64,000 bases of DNA from an uncultured Sphingobacteriaceae bacterium (GTDB lineage: Bacteria; Bacteroidota; Bacteroidia; Sphingobacteriales; Sphingobacteriaceae), in contig CAMPKC010000010.1 in the NCBI GenBank assembly GCA_946887045.1, positions 32,701-96,700 of the forward strand, given 5' to 3'. A model generated the notes under the pieces. It had not been told where the DNA came from. It was given only the letters and a program-made list of their open reading frames with translations, and searched no databases. Shown piece by piece: positions 17,452 to 26,524 of this stretch. The translations under genes were made by a program, and so were the position numbers. Each line of letters opens with the position of its first letter. The stretch's first letter is position 1.

Positions 17452-19391
17452 TGAAAAGCCTTTTCTTAGCTCTGAGTCTTTTTTTAAGCTCCTTGGGCTA
17501 TGCCCAACAAGTTTTATCTCCCAATAAAAAAATTAAGGTAGTTGTAGAAATGCAACCGACCAGCAAGGAAGGCTTAGGTCAGGCTTATTTTAAAGTGCTC
17601 TATAAAAAGGGTGCGGCGTATATCGAAGTGCTGCCAGCTTCGCCACTCGGTATTTTAAGAGAGGACCAGCAATTCGTATCAAATCTCAAGTTGATTGGCG
17701 AGAGTAAGCCGGTAACTATACACGACAAATATGAAATGTTGACGGGAAAGCGGAAGCATTGTGAAAACTTTGGTATTGAAAAAATATTTAACTATAAGAA
17801 TTCATTGAAACAGCTCCTAAATATCACTTTCAGAGTGTATAATGACGGGCTAGCGTTCAGGTACACTTTTCCCAATAGTTCAGACTCCAGCTTTTCAATT
17901 AGAGATGAAGTAACCGGTTATGTAATTCCTAAAGGTACGGCAAGATGGATGCAGCCATTTGATCAATCCTATGAGAATTTTTATCCGCTTAATACCGATG
18001 GAACTACTGAAAAGAGCAATGGCGATTGGGGCTATCCTGCTTTGTATAAGGTAAATAACCAGCCATTATGGGTACTAATTTCAGAGGCAGGTATAACGAA
18101 GCAAAACTGTGCGGCGAGGCTTAACAATAAACAAAACTCAAGCCTGTATAAGGTGACTTACCCTGCGGCAAAAAAAAACTGGCATGGCGGAGCAGTTTCC
18201 AGTTTACCCTGGAAGTCGCAATGGCATGTTATGATAGTAGGTGGATTGTCTGATCTGGTAGAAAGTACCCTGATTACTGATGTGAGCGAATCTACTTCCT
18301 TTAAGGAAACGAAATGGATAGAGCCTGGAAGCGCAGCTTGGGTGTATTGGGCGTACAATCATGGTTCAAAGGATTATGAGAGAGTAATTGAATACATTGA
18401 CCTGGCTGTGAAAATGCATTGGCCGTATGTGCTTATTGACTGGGAATGGGATGTAATGTCAAACGGTGGGACTTTAAAGGATGCCTTGAATTACGCCAGG
18501 GCTAAAGGCATCAAAACACTTTTATGGTATAACTCGGGGACTGACTGGCTTGGTGCAACTCCGACGGACAGGCTGTTAACACATGAGAAAAGAGAAAAGG
18601 AATTTTCATGGCTAAAAGAGGCTGGAGTATCAGGTATCAAAGTCGATTTTTTTGCGGGAGACCAGCAGGGCATGATGAGGTATTATATCGATATTCTGGA
18701 AGACGCCGCAAAATATAACCTGCTGGTTAACTTTCATGGGGCTACCTTGCCTCGTGGTTGGGCTCGTACTTATCCTAATTTAATGACTACAGAAGCCGTG
18801 TACGGAGCAGAATGGTATAATAACAAGCCGACTTTAACGAATAAAGCTGCTGCTCATAATACAACACTTCCATTTACGCGGAATATAGTAGGCTCAATGG
18901 ATTATACCCCGGTAACTTTTTCAGATTCGCAGCATCCACATATAACTTCCTTTGCTCATGAGCTGGCATTAGCAGTGGTATTTGAATCTGCATTACAGCA
19001 TTTTGCAGACAGGCCCTCTGCGTTTTATGACTTAGAGGAAGAACCGCGGAAATTTCTACAGAATTTTCCAACAACCTGGGATGAAACCAAACTGATAAAC
19101 GGCTACCCGGGCGAAATGGTTGTTATTGCACGAAGAAAAGGCAAACTCTGGTATGTAGCCGGGCTCAATGGGAAAGACTCTCCGCAAACTCTGAATCTTA
19201 ATTTGAACTTTTTAGGCAACTCAGATTATTCTTTCCAATTATTTAAAGACGGAGCAGATACAAAATCCGTTGCAAGCGAAAGCAGGAACGTCAAAAAATC
19301 AAATACGCTTCAAATTCAATGCCTGCCCCGGGGAGGCTTTGCAGGGGTAATCAGCGACAAGCACTTAAATACACAAATAATAAAAAATTAA
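17451..19391 (+). CDS. GH97 family glycosidase, retaining type (alpha-galactosidase-like)
   Basis: 646 residues, signal peptide MKSLFLALSLFLSSLGYAQ. GH97 three-domain layout starting LSPNKKIKVVVEM. Unlike the three GH97 genes upstream, it keeps the retaining nucleophile motif GIKVDF (D399). It has HGATLPRG after the next strand and TTEAVYGAEWY, whose Glu residues (about 448 and 454) are acid/base candidates. Retaining GH97 members studied in Bacteroides are alpha-galactosidases, so this is the best-supported activity here; beta-L-arabinopyranosidase-like activity is an alternative in the family. It overlaps the mutarotase stop by one base and lies 6 nt before the fucosidase. Confidence 0.88.
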   Translation: MKSLFLALSLFLSSLGYAQQVLSPNKKIKVVVEMQPTSKEGLGQAYFKVLYKKGAAYIEVLPASPLGILREDQQFVSNLKLIGESKPVTIHDKYEMLTGKRKHCENFGIEKIFNYKNSLKQLLNITFRVYNDGLAFRYTFPNSSDSSFSIRDEVTGYVIPKGTARWMQPFDQSYENFYPLNTDGTTEKSNGDWGYPALYKVNNQPLWVLISEAGITKQNCAARLNNKQNSSLYKVTYPAAKKNWHGGAVSSLPWKSQWHVMIVGGLSDLVESTLITDVSESTSFKETKWIEPGSAAWVYWAYNHGSKDYERVIEYIDLAVKMHWPYVLIDWEWDVMSNGGTLKDALNYARAKGIKTLLWYNSGTDWLGATPTDRLLTHEKREKEFSWLKEAGVSGIKVDFFAGDQQGMMRYYIDILEDAAKYNLLVNFHGATLPRGWARTYPNLMTTEAVYGAEWYNNKPTLTNKAAAHNTTLPFTRNIVGSMDYTPVTFSDSQHPHITSFAHELALAVVFESALQHFADRPSAFYDLEEEPRKFLQNFPTTWDETKLINGYPGEMVVIARRKGKLWYVAGLNGKDSPQTLNLNLNFLGNSDYSFQLFKDGADTKSVASESRNVKKSNTLQIQCLPRGGFAGVISDKHLNTQIIKN

Positions 19392-19397
19392 CCAATT

Positions 19398-21050
19398 ATG
19401 AAACGCAGGCAGCTTTTAAAGCAGTTGGCAGCCACACTTCCGGCTGTAGCATTGGCTAAGCATATTAATGCAGCCGACAACATGCTCAACAGTAATTACG
19501 AGTTTATGGCTTCGGGGCCATTTAAACCCGATTGGAATTCTCTTTCTTCCTATCAAACTCCCGAATGGTTTAGAAATGCAAAATTCGGGATATGGGCGCA
19601 TTGGGGGCCTCAGTGTCAGCCTGAATTTGGCGATTGGTATGCCCGGGAAATGTATATGGAAGGGAGCAGGAAGTATAAATACCATGTTGAAAAATACGGA
19701 CATCCTTCAAAGTTTGGATTCAAAGATGTAATCAATGAATGGAAAGCAGACCTTTGGGACCCGGAAAGCTTGGTTTCTTTATATAAACAGGCCGGTGCGA
19801 AGTATTTCGTGGCTTTGGCTAACCACCACGATAATTTTGACCTGTATAAAAGTAAATACCAGAAGAGCTGGAACTCGACCAAAATCGGCCCTAAAAAGGA
19901 CCTGATCAGAGGGTGGGAGAAGGCCGCTAGGCGCAATGGCTTACGCTTTGGGGTAAGCGTTCACGCAGCCCACGCCTGGAGCTGGATGGAAACAGCCCAG
20001 CGTGCTGATAAAAATGGGCCACTGGCAGGTGTGCCTTACGACGGAAAGCTAACGAAAGTTGATGGGAAAGGTAAATGGTGGGATGGCCTGGACCCTCAGG
20101 AACTGTATGAACAAAATCACCCTTTAAGTAAAAATAGCCTCGACAATGGCATGATTCATAAGCAGTGGAATTGGGGGAACGGAGTAGCGGTGCCTTCTAA
20201 AGAGTATTGTGAAAAGTTTTATAACCGCACTGTTGACCTGATCAATGAATATGATCCTGATCTGGTTTATTTTGATGATACAGCATTGCCGCTTTGGCCT
20301 GTAAGCGATGCCGGACTCCGGATAGCAGCCCATATGTACAACCGAAGTCTTAAAAAGAAAGGGAGAGTAGAGGCTGTAATTAACGGCAAAATCCTGGATG
20401 AGTTACAGCGTAAATGTATGGTTTGGGATATCGAGCGTGGACAAAGTAATGTGATAGAACCTTTACCCTGGCAAACAGATACCTGCATTGGTAGCTGGCA
20501 TTACGACAGGCCGGTTTATAACAATAAAAGTTATAAAAGTGCAAAGACTGTAGTTCATACGCTGGCTGATGTAGTTAGTAAAAATGGGAATCTGTTATTA
20601 AATATACCGGTTAGAGGTAATGGAACTATAGATGAACTGGAGCGTGCCATCGTAGTAGAAATAGGTGAATGGATGGCCGCAAACAGCGATGCCATTTATG
20701 ATACCAGGCCATGGAATGTTTTTGGTGAAGGTCCGGCTATGGAATCTGCACCCGCACTTTCCGCTCAGGGTTTTAATGAAGGTAAAGGCAAGCCTTTTGG
20801 TGCCACAGATATCCGGTTTACCACTAAAAATAACGAGGTATATGCAACCGTGCTGGGCTGGCCAGAGAACGGTCAGGTATTAATCAAAAGTATGAAGGCG
20901 GGGAGTGCTAATCTGGAAAAAGCGGTATCGGTTGTAGAAATGGTAGGTAATGGACAAAAGCTCAAATTTAGCCAAACCAATGAGGGCTTGCGGGTAAACG
21001 TAAACGAAAAGCCAAAGCTCTCGTACGCCTTTGCATTGAAGATTTCTTAA
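19398..21050 (+). CDS. GH29 alpha-L-fucosidase
   Basis: 550 residues. The N-terminus MKRRQLLKQLAATLPAVALA has a twin-arginine-like motif followed by a hydrophobic stretch, suggesting Tat export. The GH29 catalytic barrel is clear: WFRNAKFGIWAHWGPQC, GDWYAREMY, AKYFVALANHHDNFD, and DPDLVYFDD, whose first Asp of FDD (D293) is in the nucleophile position. The C-terminal portion after about residue 430 (GEGP onward) is the usual beta-sandwich. It removes terminal alpha-L-fucose from glycans in the periplasm or outside. It starts 6 nt after the retaining GH97 gene and is probably cotranscribed with the mutarotase. Confidence 0.92.
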   Translation: MKRRQLLKQLAATLPAVALAKHINAADNMLNSNYEFMASGPFKPDWNSLSSYQTPEWFRNAKFGIWAHWGPQCQPEFGDWYAREMYMEGSRKYKYHVEKYGHPSKFGFKDVINEWKADLWDPESLVSLYKQAGAKYFVALANHHDNFDLYKSKYQKSWNSTKIGPKKDLIRGWEKAARRNGLRFGVSVHAAHAWSWMETAQRADKNGPLAGVPYDGKLTKVDGKGKWWDGLDPQELYEQNHPLSKNSLDNGMIHKQWNWGNGVAVPSKEYCEKFYNRTVDLINEYDPDLVYFDDTALPLWPVSDAGLRIAAHMYNRSLKKKGRVEAVINGKILDELQRKCMVWDIERGQSNVIEPLPWQTDTCIGSWHYDRPVYNNKSYKSAKTVVHTLADVVSKNGNLLLNIPVRGNGTIDELERAIVVEIGEWMAANSDAIYDTRPWNVFGEGPAMESAPALSAQGFNEGKGKPFGATDIRFTTKNNEVYATVLGWPENGQVLIKSMKAGSANLEKAVSVVEMVGNGQKLKFSQTNEGLRVNVNEKPKLSYAFALKIS

Positions 21051-21093
21051 AGGACAGGGTGGGGAGTATTACAAAAAAATAACATTAATCCAT

Positions 21094-21159
21094 ATGAAAA
21101 CTTCTGCTCTATTAAATGTAGAAGCAGAAGTTTTACTAAAAATACTATATGCAGAATAA
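21094..21159 (+). CDS. Possible 21-codon leader ORF overlapping the GH43 start
   Basis: An ATG at 21094 opens a 21-codon frame (MKTSALLNVEAEVLLKILYAE) whose stop at 21157-21159 overlaps the GH43 start at 21149 in another frame. Most of it lies inside a perfect 12-bp hairpin. It could couple translation to the GH43 gene, or it may be chance. Confidence 0.2.
   Translation: MKTSALLNVEAEVLLKILYAE
21097..21134 (+). repeat. Perfect 12-bp inverted repeat in front of the GH43 gene
   Basis: AAAACTTCTGCT (21097-21108) and AGCAGAAGTTTT (21123-21134) are perfect complements around a 14-nt loop. The hairpin sits between the fucosidase stop and the GH43 start, ending 14 nt before the latter. It ends in TTTT, so it could terminate part of the upstream transcripts, stabilise an mRNA end, or gate translation. 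Confidence 0.65.
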
Positions 21160-22651
21160 TTTTTTAAAGAATTTAGGCCTATTATGCTTATTGGTTATTG
21201 GCTTAGAAGTTAAAGCGCAGCAAAACCAGCCTCTACCCCAACCGGTTATACCAGATTATAGTGCCGATCCTTCCGTTGCTTATTTTGACGGTACATACTA
21301 TTTGTACGGAACATCTGATATCGACCGTGATTTGCAGGAAATGGGGCCGCCAGTCGTATGGGCCTCAAAAGATCTTGTGAACTGGAGTTATAAGGGAACG
21401 CTTTTTCAAGGTATTGATTGGAATAAACCATACACTTATGGCCCCGAAGGTAAAACGAGAAAAGGTTATTTCAGATACTGGGCACCTGGCCCCGTAATTA
21501 AAAAGGATAAGCTTTATCACCTATTTGCTACCATAGTTAAGCCTGATGGGAAAGCCGGCAGCTATCATTTAACAGCAAACAAGCCTGAAGGCCCTTTCAA
21601 GTTCGGGAATGGGGCAGGCGTTTTCTTTAACGAACCGGAAAAAGAAAAAGAAGAGGCCAAGCCTGTTGCACGGGATATTGATGGTGACCCCTTTGTAGAT
21701 GATGACGGGCAAGCCTACATCTACTGGCGCCTCAGAAAGGCCGCCAAACTGAGTAAAGACTGGAACACAATTGACGGGCCGGAAATATCTATTCCAACCA
21801 AAAGATCAGGCTATTCTGAAGGCCCCTTCTTATTTAAACGAAACGGCATTTACTACTATTTCTACACCCTATCCGGCGGAGCCAACTACGCTTATGCCTA
21901 CATGATGAGCAAAACAGGCCCATTAGGTCCCTTTGTTGCCCCGGAACAGGATATGGTATTTAAATCTGATGTTGCCAAAGGTGTCTGGGGGCCAGGTCAT
22001 GGTAATGTGCTGCGCATTCCGGGTAAAGATGAGTACCTGTTTTTCTATCTGGAATACGGGCAGGGAAGCACCACCCGCCAGGTTTACGTTAACCGCATGA
22101 AATTTAACGAAGATGGAACCATTCAGCCTGCAGAGCTAAGTACTACCGGTGTGTTGGAAATGCCCAATTTGGACAAAAGGACACTTATTCGTCCTGTTAA
22201 AGTTACCGCTTCCAGTATAAGGAGGGATGCCGTAATTAAAGCAACGATAGATACGGTAATTGATAAGTTACTCACCATACCTTCCAAATTTGCAGAAACG
22301 GAAGTTGTCAGGGCTCAGCGTACAATGAATTTTAAACCGGAAAATGCCATCGATGGCTCAAACGGGACCTTCTGGATGGCCGACAATGCCGACAAGCAAC
22401 CCTGGTACCAGATTGATTTGGGTGTAATAAAACGGGTGAATAGCATGGAGCTCTTTTTCGTAAAATCCACCCTCGGCCATACCTTTAAAATCGAAAAGTC
22501 GGAGGACGGCCAGGCATGGAAAATAGTAAATATCTCCGGGTCAGAGTTAATTCGTTCTCCGGAAGTTATTCAGAAGATAGGTAAAACCCGTTTCCTCAAA
22601 TTGACCATCTTGTCGGGTGCGCCTGGTTTGTGGGAGCTTAAGGTGTATTGA
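21149..22651 (+). CDS. GH43 glycosidase with C-terminal F5/8 type C (CBM32-like) domain
   Basis: 500 residues, signal peptide ending near EVKAQ. The GH43 propeller spans about 30-340: base Asp in SADPSV (D40), the pKa-tuning Asp in ARDIDGDPFVDDDG, and the general acid Glu in YSEGPFLFKR. GH43 members of this type are beta-xylosidases or alpha-L-arabinofuranosidases. Residues about 375-500 form a discoidin-like module (AIDGSNGTFWMAD, WYQIDLG, LKLTILSGAPGLWELKVY) that probably binds sugar. It follows the fucosidase by 98 nt, separated by a hairpin, and closes the enzyme arm. An inverted repeat follows about 70 bp after the stop. Confidence 0.88.
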   Translation: MQNNFLKNLGLLCLLVIGLEVKAQQNQPLPQPVIPDYSADPSVAYFDGTYYLYGTSDIDRDLQEMGPPVVWASKDLVNWSYKGTLFQGIDWNKPYTYGPEGKTRKGYFRYWAPGPVIKKDKLYHLFATIVKPDGKAGSYHLTANKPEGPFKFGNGAGVFFNEPEKEKEEAKPVARDIDGDPFVDDDGQAYIYWRLRKAAKLSKDWNTIDGPEISIPTKRSGYSEGPFLFKRNGIYYYFYTLSGGANYAYAYMMSKTGPLGPFVAPEQDMVFKSDVAKGVWGPGHGNVLRIPGKDEYLFFYLEYGQGSTTRQVYVNRMKFNEDGTIQPAELSTTGVLEMPNLDKRTLIRPVKVTASSIRRDAVIKATIDTVIDKLLTIPSKFAETEVVRAQRTMNFKPENAIDGSNGTFWMADNADKQPWYQIDLGVIKRVNSMELFFVKSTLGHTFKIEKSEDGQAWKIVNISGSELIRSPEVIQKIGKTRFLKLTILSGAPGLWELKVY

Positions 22652-23443
22652 CATGAGTAATAATAAAATCAGGAATTTGATTCACCGAACACCTTTAAAC
22701 CTGGTAAACTCTTAAATTATTAACAGGATGGGAAATCAAATTCAAAATGGACCATCCTGTGAGATCAAAATAATAACACCCGTAGAAATCCTTCATTGCT
22801 GCGGATTGGGGAGGAGTGGTTATACTTCCCTCTAATAGTTCCAGTGCTAAAATTCTGAAAAAAGTCTTCCGTCCGGTGTATACATCGATCTGCCTTCATC
22901 GAAACTTCCACAGAAGCCAACACGTATATACTTATATTCCCAAAGTTTTAAAGGCTACCGGGCGAGTATTAGGATAGCTTATGGGATAATGTCCTCAATT
23001 GTAAAAAGCGAACTAATCATCTTTTTTACTTAACTTCCGCAGATTTATGCTATGCTTTTACTGTATGCTTCGATTATAATATTATTACATTTAAAATAAA
23101 GAGTTGCCGCTAAAAAAAAATGATAATACTATTTTAGAAGTATATTTTTGGGATAAACAATCGCAAACTATTGAGGTTATTGTTCGCACCTTTACGTAGC
23201 TTAATGCTCATTGCCAAACAATATAATTTATGTAACACTAAAAGATATTGGCTAAAAAGCGTTTTATTTATAGAAAAAGTTGCGGACGAAGGGTATAAAT
23301 TGAAGATGGTTTTTGTCTTTACATATTCAAGAGCATAGGGGAAGGAAGTATTGGTTTGTTAAGTAGATTCTGGGATAAGGTTTTTACTAAACATGTCGGT
23401 CTTGCTGCTTGAATCTATGTTCCTGATTCCTAAAGGGTAAATA
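22652..23443. other. Gene-free region with an inverted repeat and a relic promoter
   Basis: No convincing gene. ACAGGATGG (22723-22731) pairs with CCATCCTGT (22752-22760), without a T run. At about 23104-23150 the sequence TTGCCGCTAAAAAAAA and a TATTTTTG box resemble the flank of promoter site 1 (1753-1806), but the palindrome is missing. This may be a degenerate relative serving the LacI gene at 23444. Confidence 0.45.
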
Positions 23444-24514
23444 ATGAAGAAGAGGATTTCGATTGAAGATATTGCAAAAGAACTGGGTATATCAAAGACT
23501 TCGATATCTTGGATAATAAATGGCAAGGCTAAGGAAAACCGTATTGGCGAAGCTTTGGAAAAACGGGTGCTCGATCACATTGCTAAAGTAGGATATCAGC
23601 CTAATCAGTTTGCCAGAGGTCTGCGCACTGGAAAAACAAATACGATCGCGGTGTTGGTGGAAGATATCTCCGACCCTTTTTTTGCTGGAATTGTGCGAAT
23701 TATTGAAGAGTCGGCTTATACGAAGGGTTATAAAATAGTTTGTTCCAGTACAGAAAATGATACCAAAAAAACGAAAGATATTATTGCTGCTTTCCGGTCA
23801 AGGCAAGTAGACGGGTTTATTATTGCCCCGCCGCCGGGAATAGAGGAGGATATCGAAGGCCTATTGTCAGATAATTTTCCAGTTGTATTATTTGACAGGT
23901 ATTTTCCTTCTGTCCCAACAGATAACATTACAGTAGACAATTATCAGGGTACTTATGATGCGATATCATATTTTTATGAGTGCGGACATAAGAACATCGG
24001 TTTTGTAACCTTGATATCTGATCAAATCCAGATGCAGGAACGTTTGAATGGCTATATGAAAGCTACAGATGATTACAAAGCTGATTATTATATCAAGCGA
24101 ATTGGTTTCGATCAGGGCCGAGAGTCCACTGTAAGCGATATTAAGAAATTTCTGAAATCCAATAAAGCACTGGATGGTTTATTCTTCTCAACCAATTATT
24201 TAGCATATGCAGGCATCGAAGCGATTCAAAGTCTCGGGTTAAAAGTGCCAGATCAATTAGGAGTAATTGTTTTTGATGACGAATATTTCTTTCGTTTATT
24301 TAATCCCCCAATTACTGCAGTAGAACAGCCAACGAGGGAAATTTCGGAGAATGTTATTGCTCTAATGCTCAATAAGCTCACTACTCAGGGCAAACAGATG
24401 GAAAGAAAAAATATTGTATTGCCAACAAAGCTTATAATAAGAAAATCAACAAAGAATTACGAAGCGGTTAAGCCCATCCTAAACGAGAAATTCGATGAAG
24501 AGCGGAGCATATAG
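23444..24514 (+). CDS. LacI-family transcriptional regulator 1
   Basis: 356 residues, cytoplasmic. The N-terminal LacI helix-turn-helix is intact (SIEDIAKELGISKTSISWIINGKA, about 4-28), with hinge helix YQPNQFARGLRTGKTNTIAVL. The periplasmic-binding-protein-like effector domain covers about 62-340, with SDPFFAGIVR, VVLFDRYFP, GVIVFDDEYFFRLFNPPITAVEQP. It most likely binds GCTAAA-type operators as a dimer and releases them on binding a sugar. It is a paralogue of the regulators at 24804 and 43216, and sits between the enzyme arm and the transport operon. Its own promoter appears to lack an intact operator. Confidence 0.92.
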   Translation: MKKRISIEDIAKELGISKTSISWIINGKAKENRIGEALEKRVLDHIAKVGYQPNQFARGLRTGKTNTIAVLVEDISDPFFAGIVRIIEESAYTKGYKIVCSSTENDTKKTKDIIAAFRSRQVDGFIIAPPPGIEEDIEGLLSDNFPVVLFDRYFPSVPTDNITVDNYQGTYDAISYFYECGHKNIGFVTLISDQIQMQERLNGYMKATDDYKADYYIKRIGFDQGRESTVSDIKKFLKSNKALDGLFFSTNYLAYAGIEAIQSLGLKVPDQLGVIVFDDEYFFRLFNPPITAVEQPTREISENVIALMLNKLTTQGKQMERKNIVLPTKLIIRKSTKNYEAVKPILNEKFDEERSI

Positions 24515-24697
24515 AGAGCCATAAGTGCTTATGCAGTCACTAAAGGTTTAAAGGATTCTTCGAAAATCTCTAACTCGAGATGTCTATCGAGCTAGTTCAC
24601 CTGTTAATAGTTCAGTTAAGAAAATCTCTTTTTTTTCTAAAAAAAAGGCCGGCACAAAGTTAAGTAGCGAGAGAAAGAAATAAAATATGTTGATTAT

Positions 24698-24728
24698 TTG
24701 CTAAATCGATTAAGCAACGCTAAATTTG
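24698..24728 (+). promoter_or_regulatory. Promoter with LacI-type operator in the spacer (site 3)
   Basis: TTG 24698-24700, 20-bp spacer, TAAATTTG 24721-24728. The operator GCTAAATCGATTAAGC occupies 24700-24715. The likely transcription start is about 70 nt before the LacI gene at 24804, so this suggests autoregulation or cross-regulation between the LacI paralogues. Confidence 0.75.
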
Positions 24729-24803
24729 ATTCAATAATCTGTTCCCATTTTTAACAGAACTACTCTTGAGTATCTGAAGCCGGGAGCGTAAGCAAGAAGA
24801 AGG

Positions 24804-25865
24804 ATGTCGGAAAAAGTTTTATTAAAAGATGTAGCCAGAGCGTTAGGTTTATCAACAACAACGATATCGTTTATATTGAATGGGAAGGGGACCGAAATGA
24901 AAATCAGCCATGGCGTCATTGAGCGGGTATTTAAATACGTCAATGAAACTGGTTTTAAAACTAACCATTTGGCAAAAACTCTGGCTACAGGTAAAACAAT
25001 GACCATAGGCCTCCTAATCGAAAGAATCTCAGACAGTTTTTTTGCAGAACTTGCTTATTATGTTGAAAAAAGTGCTTCTGAATATGGTTATAAAGTAAGT
25101 TATTGCAGTACGGATAATGATAATAACATTGCCAGGGAAATTATCAATTTATTTAGAGAACGACATGTAGATGCGTATATTATAGTTCCAACGCCCTCAA
25201 TAAAGAAGGAAATTCAAGGCCTTATTGATGATAATATTCCCGTCGTGCTATTCGACCGCTATTATTCAGGCTTAAACTGCGATTATGTTGGCCTGGATAA
25301 TTTTGAAAGTTCCTATAATGCCATCAATCACCTAATCCGTGATTGCGGGAGAACTAATATCGGCTTTATTACGACAAGTTCGAAGCAGTCTCAAATGTTA
25401 GGCCGATTGGAGGGATATCAGAAGGCAATTGCAGAAAACCAACTAGTTCCCCTCGTAAAAAGCGTCAATTTTAGTCATCCGAAAGAATTCTTAGAGAAAG
25501 AAATAAGGACTTTTTTAAAGAGAAATTCCCATATAGATGGATTGCTCTTTGCAACCCATTACCTGGCAATGGCGGGAATTAGATTCTTAAGGAAAAAAAG
25601 GCCGGAAGACATTTCTTTTATTGCTTATGATGACCAACCTTTCTATAGTGAAATAAGCCCCGGTATTACAGGAATAGCCCAGCCTGTAGAGAAAATGGGT
25701 ATTAGCCTGGTTAATATTTTGATGGATAGGATGGCCGCTGATAAAGGCTGCACCGAATCTAAGAAATTAGTTTTTCCTTCTATTTTAAATATCAGAGAGT
25801 CTAGTACAGCCCTTTTTTCTGTTTCGGGCTCAGCAGAAAAAGAAAAAACAAGGCCCATAAATTGA
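24804..25865 (+). CDS. LacI-family transcriptional regulator 2
   Basis: 353 residues. Intact LacI HTH (LLKDVARALGLSTTTISFILNGKG, about 6-29), hinge FKTNHLAKTLATGKTMTIGLL, and a sugar-binding-protein-like effector domain to about 340 (SDSFFAELAYYVEKSA, VVLFDRYYSG, SFIAYDDQPFYSEISPGITGIAQP). A repressor-operator site lies in its own promoter. It is closer in sequence to the truncated LacI-like gene at 43216 (shared AHYVEKSA/AYYVEKSA, VDAFIIVPTP/VDAYIIVPTP, FFSTHYLAMAG/LFATHYLAMAG) than to regulator 1. It is likely the repressor of the SusC operon promoters downstream, which carry the same operator subtype. Confidence 0.92.
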   Translation: MSEKVLLKDVARALGLSTTTISFILNGKGTEMKISHGVIERVFKYVNETGFKTNHLAKTLATGKTMTIGLLIERISDSFFAELAYYVEKSASEYGYKVSYCSTDNDNNIAREIINLFRERHVDAYIIVPTPSIKKEIQGLIDDNIPVVLFDRYYSGLNCDYVGLDNFESSYNAINHLIRDCGRTNIGFITTSSKQSQMLGRLEGYQKAIAENQLVPLVKSVNFSHPKEFLEKEIRTFLKRNSHIDGLLFATHYLAMAGIRFLRKKRPEDISFIAYDDQPFYSEISPGITGIAQPVEKMGISLVNILMDRMAADKGCTESKKLVFPSILNIRESSTALFSVSGSAEKEKTRPIN

Positions 25866-26189
25866 TTAATCGACATTTCATTCGATAATTAGCCAAATTT
25901 AATTTTAGCGTGTTTCTTAAACTCCATGGTTTTTAGAAACGCTTTCGTCGAAATCCGGAGACCCATTTTGGTATAGGGAGAATAAACTTCGGAGAAGGTC
26001 TGCGTTAAAGAAGCGTAAATCGCTTTTGATAACAAATTATATAACGGATTTATATTCAAATACCGAAACTGCCGATATTCAAATTCGCGCTTAACTCCAC
26101 CCGCAATCAGTTTCAATTCGCAGTTTTTCTTCCTTTTAAATGCTTATAAAACTTAAGTAGTTAGAGAATGAAAAAATGTGAAATTTTAT

Positions 26190-26220
26190 TTGATAAATCG
26201 ATTAAGCAGTATTATATTTT
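26190..26220 (+). promoter_or_regulatory. Promoter with LacI-type operator in the spacer (site 4, distal SusC promoter)
   Basis: TTG 26190-26192, 20-bp spacer, TATATTTT 26213-26220 (last base of the -7 box deviates). Operator GATAAATCGATTAAGC at 26192-26207. It lies about 620 nt upstream of the first SusC gene and is the weaker copy of site 5. Confidence 0.6.
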
Positions 26221-26493
26221 AATATCAGGATGTTCTTCCCTATAATGTTTTAGAAAAGGTTCGGAGGCATTTTTAGGCATACGAAAAAGATAACGTTCCT
26301 TGATTAGCGACGGTTAGAGATTATTTGTAATAGGAGGTTATTTAAGTAGTTAATATTCAGATGTGAAACCTGTTTATTTTCCGATCCACGCCCGCTTCAT
26401 ATGTTCATAATTCAAGCATCGACGTGTCCTTTTTCGCGGTAAAGGCTCATAAAGATTAAGTAAGTAAAAAAGTTAAAAAAATCAGAAAATGAC

Positions 26494-26524
26494 TTGCTAA
26501 ATCGATTAAGTACTTCTATATTTG
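26494..26524 (+). promoter_or_regulatory. Promoter with LacI-type operator in the spacer (site 5, proximal SusC promoter)
   Basis: TTG 26494-26496, 20-bp spacer, perfect TATATTTG 26517-26524. Operator GCTAAATCGATTAAGT at 26496-26511. It lies about 315 nt upstream of the SusC start, giving a long 5' leader. It likely drives the nine-gene operon 26846-42748. Confidence 0.75.

Noticed and set aside
22729..22836. 35-codon frame after the discoidin-GH43 gene
   Set aside because: Too short, overlaps an inverted repeat, no similarity recognised.
25889..26116. 75-codon minus-strand frame upstream of the SusC operon
   Set aside because: It overlaps a degenerate copy of the repeated leader DNA and shows no family features.
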